Part shown: in pieces, positions 1 to 6,080 of the stretch
Position numbering within the stretch: the first letter of the stretch is position 1
Layout of the letters: each line of letters opens with the position of its first letter
Source of the DNA: Candidatus Binatota bacterium
GTDB taxonomy: Bacteria > Desulfobacterota > Binatia > Bin18
DNA: 9,223 nt
NCBI GenBank assembly: GCA_011523315.1
Contig: WTHE01000708.1
Span: 1 to 9,223 of the forward strand
Direction: 5' to 3'
Translations under genes and position numbers: made by a program
Notes under the pieces: model-generated
Told to the model about the DNA's origin: nothing
The model's input: only the letters and a program-made list of their open reading frames with translations
The model's database searches: none

Positions 1-209
1 CCATCGACCTGTGGGCAACGAGCAATGTGTTCAAAGCCGGCCATCGCATCCGGCTTGAGATCGCCAGCTCGAATTTTCCTCGTTTTGATCGGAATCCTCA
101 GACGGGGCAGGGAGCTGCCGAAGCCGGCCGCTTGGAGCCGGCCCTGCAACGGGTGTTTCACGATGAAATGCGACCCTCACACATCGTGCTGCCAATCATC
201 CCCCGCTAG
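1..209 (+). CDS. CocE/NonD family hydrolase, C-terminal end (partial)
   Basis: This is the last 68 complete codons of a gene whose 5' part lies before the window; the frame runs from base 3 to the TAG at 207-209. The residues match the C-terminal jelly-roll domain of the CocE/NonD and X-Pro dipeptidyl-peptidase (PepX C-terminal) family. Recognisable stretches are ATSNVFKAGHRIRLEIASSN, then FPRFDRNP, a VFHD motif and a closing PSHIVLPIIPR, which is the usual end of these proteins. Known members are serine hydrolases that cleave esters (cocaine, glutaryl-7-ACA) or X-Pro peptides. The catalytic alpha/beta-hydrolase domain is not visible, so the substrate cannot be judged. An in-frame GTG at 27 is only an internal codon and not a start. 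The family call is fairly secure; the exact function is unknown. Confidence 0.85.
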   Translation, partial: IDLWATSNVFKAGHRIRLEIASSNFPRFDRNPQTGQGAAEAGRLEPALQRVFHDEMRPSHIVLPIIPR

Positions 210-235
210 CCCTCGGACATTCCGTGGTTGAGAGA

Positions 236-264
236 TTGACGCGGCTGGAGTACGGCCATACGCT
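236..264 (+). promoter_or_regulatory. Candidate promoter of the orphan RHH gene
   Basis: A -35-like TTGACG (236-241; 5 of 6 bases match TTGACA) lies 17 bp upstream of a weak -10-like TACGCT (259-264), which keeps the important TA and final T. The predicted transcription start, about 7 bp past the -10, falls at 271, the A of the downstream ATG. No Shine-Dalgarno sequence precedes that ATG, which fits a leaderless transcript. The -10 is poor, so this is an inference from spacing and position. Confidence 0.4.
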
Positions 265-279
265 GTTCCTATGGCCGTA
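251..279. repeat. Perfect 10-bp inverted repeat over the RHH start codon (putative operator)
   Basis: The arms TACGGCCATA (251-260) and TATGGCCGTA (270-279) are exact reverse complements, separated by 9 bp; the arm centres are 19 bp apart, about two helical turns. The right arm contains the ATG at 271-273, and the left arm and spacer cover the putative -10. RHH proteins of the CopG/VapB type bind palindromes as pairs of dimers and repress their own promoters, so an autoregulatory operator is the simplest reading. If transcription starts further upstream, the RNA could instead form a 10-bp hairpin that hides the start codon. Confidence 0.6.
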
Positions 280-555
280 ACCACTATTAAGTCGACGTAT
301 TCGCTGAATGTCGAATCCATACGGGTTCTGGAGGCACTGGCACAACGCTGGAACGTGTCGAAGTCTGAGGTGTTGCGGCGCGCTATTCGGACCGCGGCAA
401 GGGAAGGGGAGCCGGGCAACGCTACTACACTCGACGCCCTCGACCGATTACAGCGCTCCCTGCGCGAGCGCAAGGTCGATGTTGCGCAGTGGAGGCGAGA
501 CCTGAAGGCTGAGCGCCGCGCAGCCGCTCGGCGGCTGTCTTCCACGTCCCGATGA
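271..555 (+). CDS. Ribbon-helix-helix (CopG-type) DNA-binding protein, apparently orphan antitoxin
   Basis: This 94-aa basic protein has an N-terminal RHH fold. A short beta strand (about residues 6-12, IKSTYSL) is followed by helix 1 (VESIRVLEALAQRW) and helix 2 beginning at the NVSKSEVLRRAIR turn. The C-terminal half (about residues 50-94) is rich in Arg, Ala and Glu and looks helical, as in the toxin-binding tail of VapB-like antitoxins. Proteins of this type are usually encoded just before a PIN-domain toxin, but the next gene 36 bp away is a second, different RHH antitoxin. It may be a solitary regulator, an antitoxin that lost its toxin, or an extra component of the downstream VapBC module. 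The start at 271 is chosen because the RHH strand follows directly; there is no Shine-Dalgarno sequence, and a palindrome overlaps the start. Confidence 0.75.
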   Translation: MAVTTIKSTYSLNVESIRVLEALAQRWNVSKSEVLRRAIRTAAREGEPGNATTLDALDRLQRSLRERKVDVAQWRRDLKAERRAAARRLSSTSR

Positions 556-577
556 TTCATTCGGACATACTGCGAAC

Positions 578-584
578 GGAGAGG
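578..584 (+). promoter_or_regulatory. Ribosome-binding site of vapB-like gene
   Basis: GGAGAGG lies 7 bp before the ATG at 592. It fixes the start of the second RHH gene and contrasts with the missing Shine-Dalgarno sequence at the first. Confidence 0.7.
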
Positions 585-591
585 TTGAGCT

Positions 592-852
592 ATGAGCGTC
601 AGGACTGTTCGACTCGATGATGATGCCGAATTAACGCTGGCCGCCCTGCGGCGACAGACCGGCCTGTCGATCTCAGAGGTTCTGAAACGCGGCCTGCATG
701 CTTATGCGGCGGCTGTGTGCGAAACTACGCTGGTATCTCCCTACGAGGTCTACCGCCGCCTGGATTTGGCGTATGACGGTGACGCCATCGCACCAGCATC
801 ACAGGCCAAGGCTGCGGTCGTCGAAGCGATCAGAAAGAAATACGGGCGGTAG
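592..852 (+). CDS. VapB-like RHH antitoxin
   Basis: This 86-aa protein starts with an RHH domain: strand SVRTVRL (residues 2-8), a helix through DAELTLAALRRQTG, then LSISEVLKRGLHAYAAA. The C-terminal part carries SPYEVYRRLDL and an end rich in basic residues (EAIRKKYGR). These features recur in antitoxins paired with PIN toxins of the kind encoded next. Known members neutralise the toxin through the C-terminal tail and repress the operon through the RHH domain. The stop codon is only 4 bp from the toxin start, the typical antitoxin-first layout of a type II module. A strong ribosome-binding site supports the start. No clear operator palindrome is visible in the 36-bp upstream gap, so the pair may be read from the promoter before the first RHH gene. 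Confidence 0.85.
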   Translation: MSVRTVRLDDDAELTLAALRRQTGLSISEVLKRGLHAYAAAVCETTLVSPYEVYRRLDLAYDGDAIAPASQAKAAVVEAIRKKYGR

Positions 853-856
853 TCCT

Positions 857-1273
857 GTGATCCTGGTTGACACCGGGCCGCTCGTTGCCTTGTTCAATCC
901 CGCAGACCGCGCCCACGGTCGCTGTGTCGAAACGCTGAAGACGATCAAGGAGCCCTTAGCAACGACTTCCCCCGTCCTCACCGAAGCGTTTCACCTGTTG
1001 CAGCCGGCAAGTATAGGCGCGTTGCGCCTCATGGATTTTGTGACTGCGGGTGGACTCCAGGTATTGACGGTCGACAGTCAAGCTCTTGCCCGTGCCTTCG
1101 AACTCATGGTCCAGTACGCCGACGCTCGGATGGACTTCGCCGATGCCTCCCTCGTCAGTGCTGCGGAGCGTCATGGTGTCCGAACGATTTTTACGATTGA
1201 CCGTAAAGACTTCGCTACCTACCGCATGAAGCGCGGTCATCGCCACGTCGCCTTCAGGGTGATAGGCAACTGA
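857..1273 (+). CDS. vapC: PIN-domain ribonuclease toxin, VapC-like
   Basis: This 138-aa protein is a complete PIN domain. The acidic metal-binding residues are visible: D5 in VILVDTGPLVALF, E43 in SPVLTEAFHLL, D96 in MDFADASLV (D93 is also conserved-like) and D115 in FTIDRKDF. VapC toxins are Mg/Mn-dependent endoribonucleases that cut tRNA or rRNA and stop growth unless bound by the antitoxin. The start is the GTG at 857, 4 bp after the antitoxin stop, because the PIN strand begins right there; the same frame stays open upstream to 698, but that part overlaps the antitoxin gene and has no PIN features. Translation is probably coupled to the antitoxin, as only a weak GGGCGG precedes the GTG. 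All catalytic residues are intact, so the toxin looks active. The RNA target is unknown. Confidence 0.9.
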   Translation: MILVDTGPLVALFNPADRAHGRCVETLKTIKEPLATTSPVLTEAFHLLQPASIGALRLMDFVTAGGLQVLTVDSQALARAFELMVQYADARMDFADASLVSAAERHGVRTIFTIDRKDFATYRMKRGHRHVAFRVIGN

Positions 1274-1343
1274 TCGACGTGGTGGCGAAACTCCGTTTCA
1301 AGCCCAAGCTCGATGGCCAATTCCGGGAACTGACGCCATTCCC

Positions 1344-2789
1344 TCAGGCGCACGCCGGGGGACGTTTGGTCGCCCACGGCTGGGCCGCTTCGAGCTGGGC
1401 CGCAAGCCGCAGCAGCAGGTCCTCCTGTCCGTAGGCCGGCACGAAATGGACGCCGACCGGCAGCCCGTCGGCAGTCCAGGCCAGGGGCAGTGACAGGGCC
1501 GGCTGCCCGGTGGCATTACACGCCGGGGTGAACGGAATCACCTCGATATTGCGCTGCCATTTGGCCAGAACGTCCTCGCTCGGGCCGCCCATGTCGCCCA
1601 GTACCGGCGGCGGCTCACCGAGCGTCGAGGTGACCAGCAGGTCGAACCCCTCGGTCCACCAGCTCGCCATCCGCCGCGTCCAGATCTGGAGCCAGTTGGC
1701 CGAGGCCAGGTACTGCTCAGCCGAAATCTTGCGGCCCTCCTCAATCAGCCCCCAGGTATACGGCTCCACATCCTCCGGCTCCAAGGCCCGCCCGAGGGCC
1801 GTGCCGAGGTCATGGGCGGTGAAGCTGCTATGAGCCTGGACCACCCGCCCGAAGTGGGCCAGCCATTCGGGCTCGTCATAGGCGGCCGGATGGGCGACCT
1901 CGACGCTGTGGCCGAGCGATCCGAGCAGCCGGCCGGTCTGCTCGACCGCCGTCTTGCACTCGCCGTGCAGGGGCGTTCTGTTGGCTGGTGTTTGCAGCAT
2001 CAGGCCGACCCGCAGATGGCCGGGCTGGCGGGTGACTTCCTCCTGGTAGGGCCGCGCTGGAGACGGCGCAGCATACGGGTCGCCCGGCATGGCGCCGGCC
2101 GCGGCGTCAAGCACGCCGGCCATATCGCGGACAGAGCGGGTCATCACCCCTTCCGTTGCCAGGCCGTGCCAGCACTCGCCCATGGCCGGCCCCAGAGACA
2201 GCCGGCCACGGCTCGGCTTGAGGCCGACAATGCCGCACATACTGGCCGGGATGCGCAGCGAGCCCCCGCCGTCTCCGCCGTGGCCGACGGCTACCAGCCG
2301 GGCGGCGACCGCAGCCGCGCTGCCCCCGCTTGAGCCGCCGGGCGAGTGGGCCAGATTCCAGGGGTTGTGGGTCGGGCCGTAGGCGGCCGGCTCTGTCGTG
2401 CCCATCAGGCCCCACTCGGGGGTGTTGGTCCGGCCTACGCTGATGAATCCGGCCTGCCGGAACTTTTCCGACAGATAGGTGTCCTGGGGCGAGGTATAGC
2501 CGAGCGTTTTGAGCAGCTGCATGCCGTTGTGCAGGGGCTCGCCGGCCGGACCGCCGAGCAGGTCTTTCATGACAAACGGGACACCCCGAAATGGGCCGTC
2601 GGGCAGTTCGGCAGACCTCGCCTGGGCGCAGGCCTTTTCGAACAGGGGATGGATGACCGCGTTGAGCTGGGGGTTGAGTTTTTCAATCCGGGTAATGGCG
2701 GCCTCGACGAGTTCGAGGGCCTGCACCTCGCCGTTGCGGATCAGTTCAGCCTGGGCGGTTGCGTCGAGATCGACAAATTGGTCTGTCAT
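1344..2789 (-). CDS. Amidase-signature family hydrolase
   Basis: This 481-aa protein has the normal length of a stand-alone amidase-signature enzyme. The Ser-cisSer-Lys triad can be placed at K75 (GVPFVMKDLLG), S153 (SPGGSSGGSAAAVAA) and nucleophile S177 (DGGGSLRIPAS). The 24-residue distance between the two serines is the same as in known members. The family hydrolyses carboxamides to acids and ammonia; relatives include general amidases, 6-aminohexanoate-cyclic-dimer hydrolases and GatA. GatA is unlikely because no gatB or gatC is adjacent and the enzyme sits in a catabolic-looking operon. There is no signal peptide, so it is probably cytoplasmic. It is the last gene of a three-gene - strand operon. 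Its ribosome-binding site (AAAGGAG on the - strand, 2797-2803) overlaps the stop codon of the preceding DUF1326 gene, which suggests coupled translation. The substrate is not predictable. Confidence 0.9.
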   Translation of the reverse strand: MTDQFVDLDATAQAELIRNGEVQALELVEAAITRIEKLNPQLNAVIHPLFEKACAQARSAELPDGPFRGVPFVMKDLLGGPAGEPLHNGMQLLKTLGYTSPQDTYLSEKFRQAGFISVGRTNTPEWGLMGTTEPAAYGPTHNPWNLAHSPGGSSGGSAAAVAARLVAVGHGGDGGGSLRIPASMCGIVGLKPSRGRLSLGPAMGECWHGLATEGVMTRSVRDMAGVLDAAAGAMPGDPYAAPSPARPYQEEVTRQPGHLRVGLMLQTPANRTPLHGECKTAVEQTGRLLGSLGHSVEVAHPAAYDEPEWLAHFGRVVQAHSSFTAHDLGTALGRALEPEDVEPYTWGLIEEGRKISAEQYLASANWLQIWTRRMASWWTEGFDLLVTSTLGEPPPVLGDMGGPSEDVLAKWQRNIEVIPFTPACNATGQPALSLPLAWTADGLPVGVHFVPAYGQEDLLLRLAAQLEAAQPWATKRPPACA

Positions 2790-2801
2790 CGCTGCTCTCC
2801 T

Positions 2802-3455
2802 TTAGGTCGAGAGTGGGGTGTCGCTGTCGCTGCGCCATCGAATCGCGGTGTAGTGGCCGTTGGCCCGTCCGCTCGTGTCCTGCCAGGCGATGCCAAAGGC
2901 GTTGACCAGCATCCGCACGACTCTGGCCAGCCCGATGCGTGTGTTGGCAAAGTGCAGGGTATTATCCATCATCAGCGGCTGGTTGGGAACGACCGGACTC
3001 ATCACCCCCTCAACTTGGTGCTCCACGGCGCCGGGAATCGTCAGGGTTCGGGTGTGATCGCTGTCCTTGACAAACTGGATGGGCCTGGCTTCGACGCCGC
3101 GGAAATCGCCGACCAGATGGGCCAGCGGGGCGAACGGGCCGCCGTGCTGGCCGCTGGCAATCGCGGTCAGGGCCTGCTGCTGGTCCGGGCTGGCCCGCTC
3201 GTCCACAATCAGACCCACCGTCCAGTTGCCCTCAATCATCGCTCCGGGAGAGCGCACGACCGTGGCAAAATTCAGATCGTCCAGAACCGTCTCGCCAAAC
3301 CGCCCGGTCTCAATGTGGTAGCCGCCCAGCGCCGTACACGAGGTGCGGCTGGGCAGCGCCTCCAGGTTGGTATACAGGCAGGGACAGACGTAATCGCAGC
3401 TGCACGCCTCGCAGTACTCGCCGTTCAGATACCACTCGACATCGGCATGTGCCAT
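2802..3455 (-). CDS. DUF1326 domain-containing protein, cysteine-rich N-terminus
   Basis: This 217-aa protein of unknown function matches the DUF1326 family across its whole length. The N-terminus has the family signature W8..G12-E13-Y14 followed by C15, C18, C20, C24 and C26 (CEACSCDYVCPC), with C40 nearby and a GGYHIETGRFGE segment at about 43-54. Clustered cysteines like these usually bind a metal or form redox-active disulfides, but no biochemical role is established for the family. No signal peptide or membrane segment is seen. The start at 3455 is supported by a very strong Shine-Dalgarno sequence (AAGGAGGAGA on the - strand, 3461-3470) touching the stop of the upstream lipase gene. It lies between a lipase and an amidase, so it may act with hydrolases in one catabolic or processing unit; this is inferred from position only. 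Confidence 0.85.
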   Translation of the reverse strand: MAHADVEWYLNGEYCEACSCDYVCPCLYTNLEALPSRTSCTALGGYHIETGRFGETVLDDLNFATVVRSPGAMIEGNWTVGLIVDERASPDQQQALTAIASGQHGGPFAPLAHLVGDFRGVEARPIQFVKDSDHTRTLTIPGAVEHQVEGVMSPVVPNQPLMMDNTLHFANTRIGLARVVRMLVNAFGIAWQDTSGRANGHYTAIRWRSDSDTPLST

Positions 3456-3469
3456 GTGCGTCTCCTCCT

Positions 3470-4333
3470 TCAGCCCGCCCGCGCGACCTCTTGCACCACG
3501 GCGCGATAGGTGATGCGGGGTTTCTTTTCGAGGTCGGCCAGATAGGTGTCGATATTGTGTTCCCTGCCCAGCCGGGCCGCAACCATGTCCAGCGGATCGA
3601 CCAGCGGCTCGAAGGTGCCGCCAATGTCGAGCCGCCCTCCGTCCAGGCAGCAGCGGATACCGGTGTGCTTATACCTGCCCGGCAGGCCGGAGAAGGGCAG
3701 GGACAGGGGCAGCAGCAGGGGATGCCAGGCTCCCCACAGAAATCCTGCGGTGTAGAGCGGAAAGGCGTAGGGGACGAGGTCTTTGCGCCGCTCAAGCCGG
3801 TAATGGACCGGGGCGTAGCCCTGGCCAAAGGCACGGTTGCCGACCCGTGGCGCGCCATAGGTATACACGCACGGCAGCGGACCGGGCCGGCCCGCAACGC
3901 ACTGGGCGGCCAGGATGGCCAGGGCTCCGCCCAGGCTGTGACCGGTCAGCCACACGTGCGGCCGGTGGCGGGTGTCCGACACGCTGCGCAGAAGTTCGGG
4001 CATGAGCGTGGTGAGGGTGCCGAGCGCGCGGGCAAAGCCGCGGTGGATCGCCCCTGGCACGCCCCTCTGATGCGTCAGCCCGGTGTCCAGTCCGGTTGCC
4101 AGGGCCTCGGCCAGCTGCCGCGGCTGACCGCCCTTGTTCGGCGTTGGCGTGCCCTGAAAGGCGACCACGATACTCTCCCCCCAGCGTCCGGCAAAACCGG
4201 CCACCACGCCCCGCTCAAACACCCGCACCCGCTCCACGCCGAGCCGGCCCGGGCCGTCGTGCAGCCGGTCCGGATAGGCAGCCCGGGCCGCCCGGGCCAG
4301 CCAGTAGGCGGTGTCGAGGTCGAAGCGGTCCAT
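3470..4333 (-). CDS. Class 3 lipase-family alpha/beta hydrolase
   Basis: This 287-aa protein carries the class 3 (fungal lipase-like) signature. The nucleophile elbow is VWLTGHSLGGA with S133. A YGAPRVGN motif follows at 159-166, the acid is D185 in ERRKDLVPY, and a candidate catalytic His is H259 in EHNIDTYLADL. VVAFQGT at about 56-62 gives the oxyanion-hole strand (a Gln replaces the common Arg). The family hydrolyses triacylglycerols or other lipid esters. There is no obvious signal peptide. A hydrophobic stretch rich in Pro, Leu and Trp (about 190-218) could be a lid or a membrane-contact loop. It is the first gene of the lipase-DUF1326-amidase operon. The ATG at 4333 is the only reasonable start, since an in-frame stop lies a few codons upstream. 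No Shine-Dalgarno sequence precedes it, so the message may be nearly leaderless. Confidence 0.85.
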   Translation of the reverse strand: MDRFDLDTAYWLARAARAAYPDRLHDGPGRLGVERVRVFERGVVAGFAGRWGESIVVAFQGTPTPNKGGQPRQLAEALATGLDTGLTHQRGVPGAIHRGFARALGTLTTLMPELLRSVSDTRHRPHVWLTGHSLGGALAILAAQCVAGRPGPLPCVYTYGAPRVGNRAFGQGYAPVHYRLERRKDLVPYAFPLYTAGFLWGAWHPLLLPLSLPFSGLPGRYKHTGIRCCLDGGRLDIGGTFEPLVDPLDMVAARLGREHNIDTYLADLEKKPRITYRAVVQEVARAG

Positions 4334-4375
4334 GCGGCGTCTAGTAAATCACACAAAAACTGCTATGAAAAATCC
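4334..4375. promoter_or_regulatory. AT-rich divergent promoter region
   Basis: This 42-bp spacer separates two genes pointing away from each other and is strikingly AT-rich against its surroundings. On the + strand an extended -10-like TGC-TATGAA (4361-4369) puts the predicted start near 4376, the A of the next ATG. On the - strand an extended -10-like TGA-TTTACT (4351 down to 4343) has a -35-like TTTTCA (4371 down to 4366) 17 bp upstream, and predicts a start about 3 bp before the lipase ATG. Neither gene has a Shine-Dalgarno sequence. The elements overlap, so the two promoters may compete. These are visual matches only. Confidence 0.5.
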
Positions 4376-4669
4376 ATGCGTGGAGTAGAAAAAATCCTGC
4401 CGATTGAGACCCCCCTGTTCCGCCGGGCGGCCCAGTTCTGGTACGAGCTGGAAAACGAAAAGAACCAGCTGTCGGAGCTGATTGCGACGGCCGACCCGCG
4501 CGCCCAGGCCGAAACCCTGATTCAGGAGGCGTGCAAACTGGCCGAGCGCTACGCCTGTTCGCCGGTGGCCCTGACCCGTCCGACAAAAAGCGCTCTGGCG
4601 CTGGGCGATTCCCGCGACCCGCTGATTATTCTGCACGAAAAAGCCGAGGACATTTTCGCTGAAAGGTAG
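4376..4669 (+). CDS. Hypothetical 97-aa protein upstream of glutathione reductase
   Basis: I do not recognise the family. The protein is soluble-looking, with no signal peptide or membrane segment, and appears mostly helical. An amphipathic N-terminal half (RRAAQFWYELENEKNQLSEL, then ADPRAQAETLIQEACKLAE at about 39-57) leads to a Cys-Ser-Pro turn (C61-P63) and a C-terminal part reading GDSRDPLIILHEKAEDIF at about 77-94. Two cysteines (C53, C61) are present. The frame stays open far upstream across the antisense of the lipase gene, but that extension is not credible. The ATG at 4376 is chosen because it follows an extended -10-like element and no other in-frame start is near. The stop is 5 bp from the gor start, so the two are very likely co-transcribed. 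Its codon use resembles that of its neighbours, which supports a real gene. Confidence 0.65.
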   Translation: MRGVEKILPIETPLFRRAAQFWYELENEKNQLSELIATADPRAQAETLIQEACKLAERYACSPVALTRPTKSALALGDSRDPLIILHEKAEDIFAER

Positions 4670-4674
4670 GTGGC

Positions 4675-6027
4675 ATGAGCACGTATGACTATGACCTGTT
4701 TGTGATCGGCGCCGGCTCGGGCGGGGTGCGCGCCAGCCGCATGTCCGCAGCCTATGGCGCGCGGGTGGCCGTTGTTGAGGAACGCTACCTGGGCGGGACG
4801 TGCGTGAATGTCGGCTGTATTCCAAAAAAGCTGTTTGTGTATGCGGCCGAGTTTCGGGATCATTTTGAAGACGCCGCCGGCTTTGGCTGGAGCGTGGGCC
4901 AGCGCAGCGTCGATTGGCCGACCCTGGTCGCCAATAAAAACGTAGAGATCGAACGCCTCAACGGCATCTACCGCAACCTGCTGAGCAACGCCGGGGCGGA
5001 GATTATCGAGGGCCGGGCGCGGCTCGTCGATCCGCACACGGTTGCCGTTGACGGCCACTCGTATACGGCCGAGTACATCCTGGTGGCGACCGGCAGCTGG
5101 CCGTATCTGCCCCAGATCCCCGGCATCGAACACGCCATCTCGTCCAACGAGGCGTTTTATCTGGACCGGCTGCCCCAACGGGTCATCATCGTTGGCGGGG
5201 GCTATATTGCGGTCGAGTTTGCCACGATTTTCCACGGCCTCGGCGTTGAGGTGACCGAGCTGTACCGGGGCGAGCTGTTTTTGCGCGGCTTTGATACCGA
5301 TGTCCGCAGCGTACTGGCCGAGGAGATGCGCAAACGTGAGGTCGATCTGCGTTTCAAGGCCGATATCGCGCGGATCGACAAACACGACGGTGGGCTCACG
5401 GCCACCCTCGGAGACGGTACGCGTCTGGACACCGACCTGATCATGTACGCCACCGGGCGTCTGCCGAACACCCATAATATCGGACTCGAAGCCGCTGGGG
5501 TGGAGATGAACGATATTGGCGCGGTCACAGTCGACGCCTACTCGCGCTCCACGGTGCCGCATATCTTTGCCATCGGCGATTGCACCGACCGGCTGAACCT
5601 GACGCCCATGGCCATTGCCGAGGGCCAGGCCGTGGCCGAAACCCTGTTTCACGACCGGCCGACCCAGCCGGACCACACCAATGTGGCCACCGCAGTCTTC
5701 AGTCACCCGCCGATCGGTACGGTCGGTCTGACCGAAGACGAGGCGCGCCAGCGCTACCCGGCCATCGATGTCTACACCTCGAGCTTTCGACCCCTCAAGC
5801 ATACGCTGAGCGGTCGGGCGGAAAAGACATTCATGAAACTCGTGGTTGATCAGGCGTCCGACCGGGTGCTGGGCTGCCACATGGTCGGTCCCGAGGCTGG
5901 CGAGATCATCCAGGGCTTTTCGGTAGCCGTGAAGTGCGGGGCGACCAAGGCTCAGTTTGACGCGACCATCGGGATTCATCCCACCGCAGCCGAAGAGTTT
6001 GTGACCATGCGGACGAAACGGGAATGA
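4675..6027 (+). CDS. gor: Glutathione-disulfide reductase
   Basis: This 450-aa flavoprotein has the full layout of glutathione reductase, which reduces GSSG to GSH with NADPH in the cytoplasm. The FAD-binding motif GAGSGG is at 12-17. The redox-active disulfide is C43-C48 in GGTCVNVGCIPKK. The NADPH Rossmann motif GGGYIAVEFA lies at 174-183, and two arginines that select NADPH over NADH are present (R198 and R204 in YRGELFLRGFD). The second FAD motif is FAIGDCTD, and the C-terminal dimer-interface catalytic pair is H435 and E440 in GIHPTAAEEF. The NADPH arginines and the absence of lipoyl-dehydrogenase partners argue against a dihydrolipoamide dehydrogenase. The ATG at 4675 follows a modest purine-rich site (AAAGGTAGG) at the end of the preceding small gene. 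Trypanothione or mycothiol specificity cannot be formally excluded, but glutathione is by far the best fit. Confidence 0.93.
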   Translation: MSTYDYDLFVIGAGSGGVRASRMSAAYGARVAVVEERYLGGTCVNVGCIPKKLFVYAAEFRDHFEDAAGFGWSVGQRSVDWPTLVANKNVEIERLNGIYRNLLSNAGAEIIEGRARLVDPHTVAVDGHSYTAEYILVATGSWPYLPQIPGIEHAISSNEAFYLDRLPQRVIIVGGGYIAVEFATIFHGLGVEVTELYRGELFLRGFDTDVRSVLAEEMRKREVDLRFKADIARIDKHDGGLTATLGDGTRLDTDLIMYATGRLPNTHNIGLEAAGVEMNDIGAVTVDAYSRSTVPHIFAIGDCTDRLNLTPMAIAEGQAVAETLFHDRPTQPDHTNVATAVFSHPPIGTVGLTEDEARQRYPAIDVYTSSFRPLKHTLSGRAEKTFMKLVVDQASDRVLGCHMVGPEAGEIIQGFSVAVKCGATKAQFDATIGIHPTAAEEFVTMRTKRE

Positions 6028-6080
6028 TGCATGCTGAATGATGAACGCGGAACGGCGGAAGACAAGAAGGAGACACGACA

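Noticed and set aside
556..591. Operator palindrome before vapB
   Set aside because: Only a 4-bp TTCG/CGAA pair around a 9-bp spacer is visible, which is expected by chance.
698..856. Longer VapC starting at 698
   Set aside because: This part overlaps the antitoxin in another frame, and the PIN domain begins exactly at the GTG at 857.
1274..1343. Terminator or remnant gene between vapC and the amidase
   Set aside because: Only a 5-bp stem (GAAAC/GTTTC, 1287-1299) without a T-run is present. A GTG-started frame from 1279 runs into the antisense of the amidase gene and matches no family I recognise.
2346..3509. Long + strand open frame antisense to the amidase and DUF1326 genes
   Set aside because: It runs opposite two well-supported genes, has no family motifs and arises from high third-position GC. 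The same applies to the frame at 1812-2333.
4096..4344. + strand open frames opposite the lipase start, including the long 5' extension of the 97-aa gene
   Set aside because: They are low-complexity Pro/Arg/Ala translations antisense to conserved lipase codons. The real small gene starts after the AT-rich spacer.
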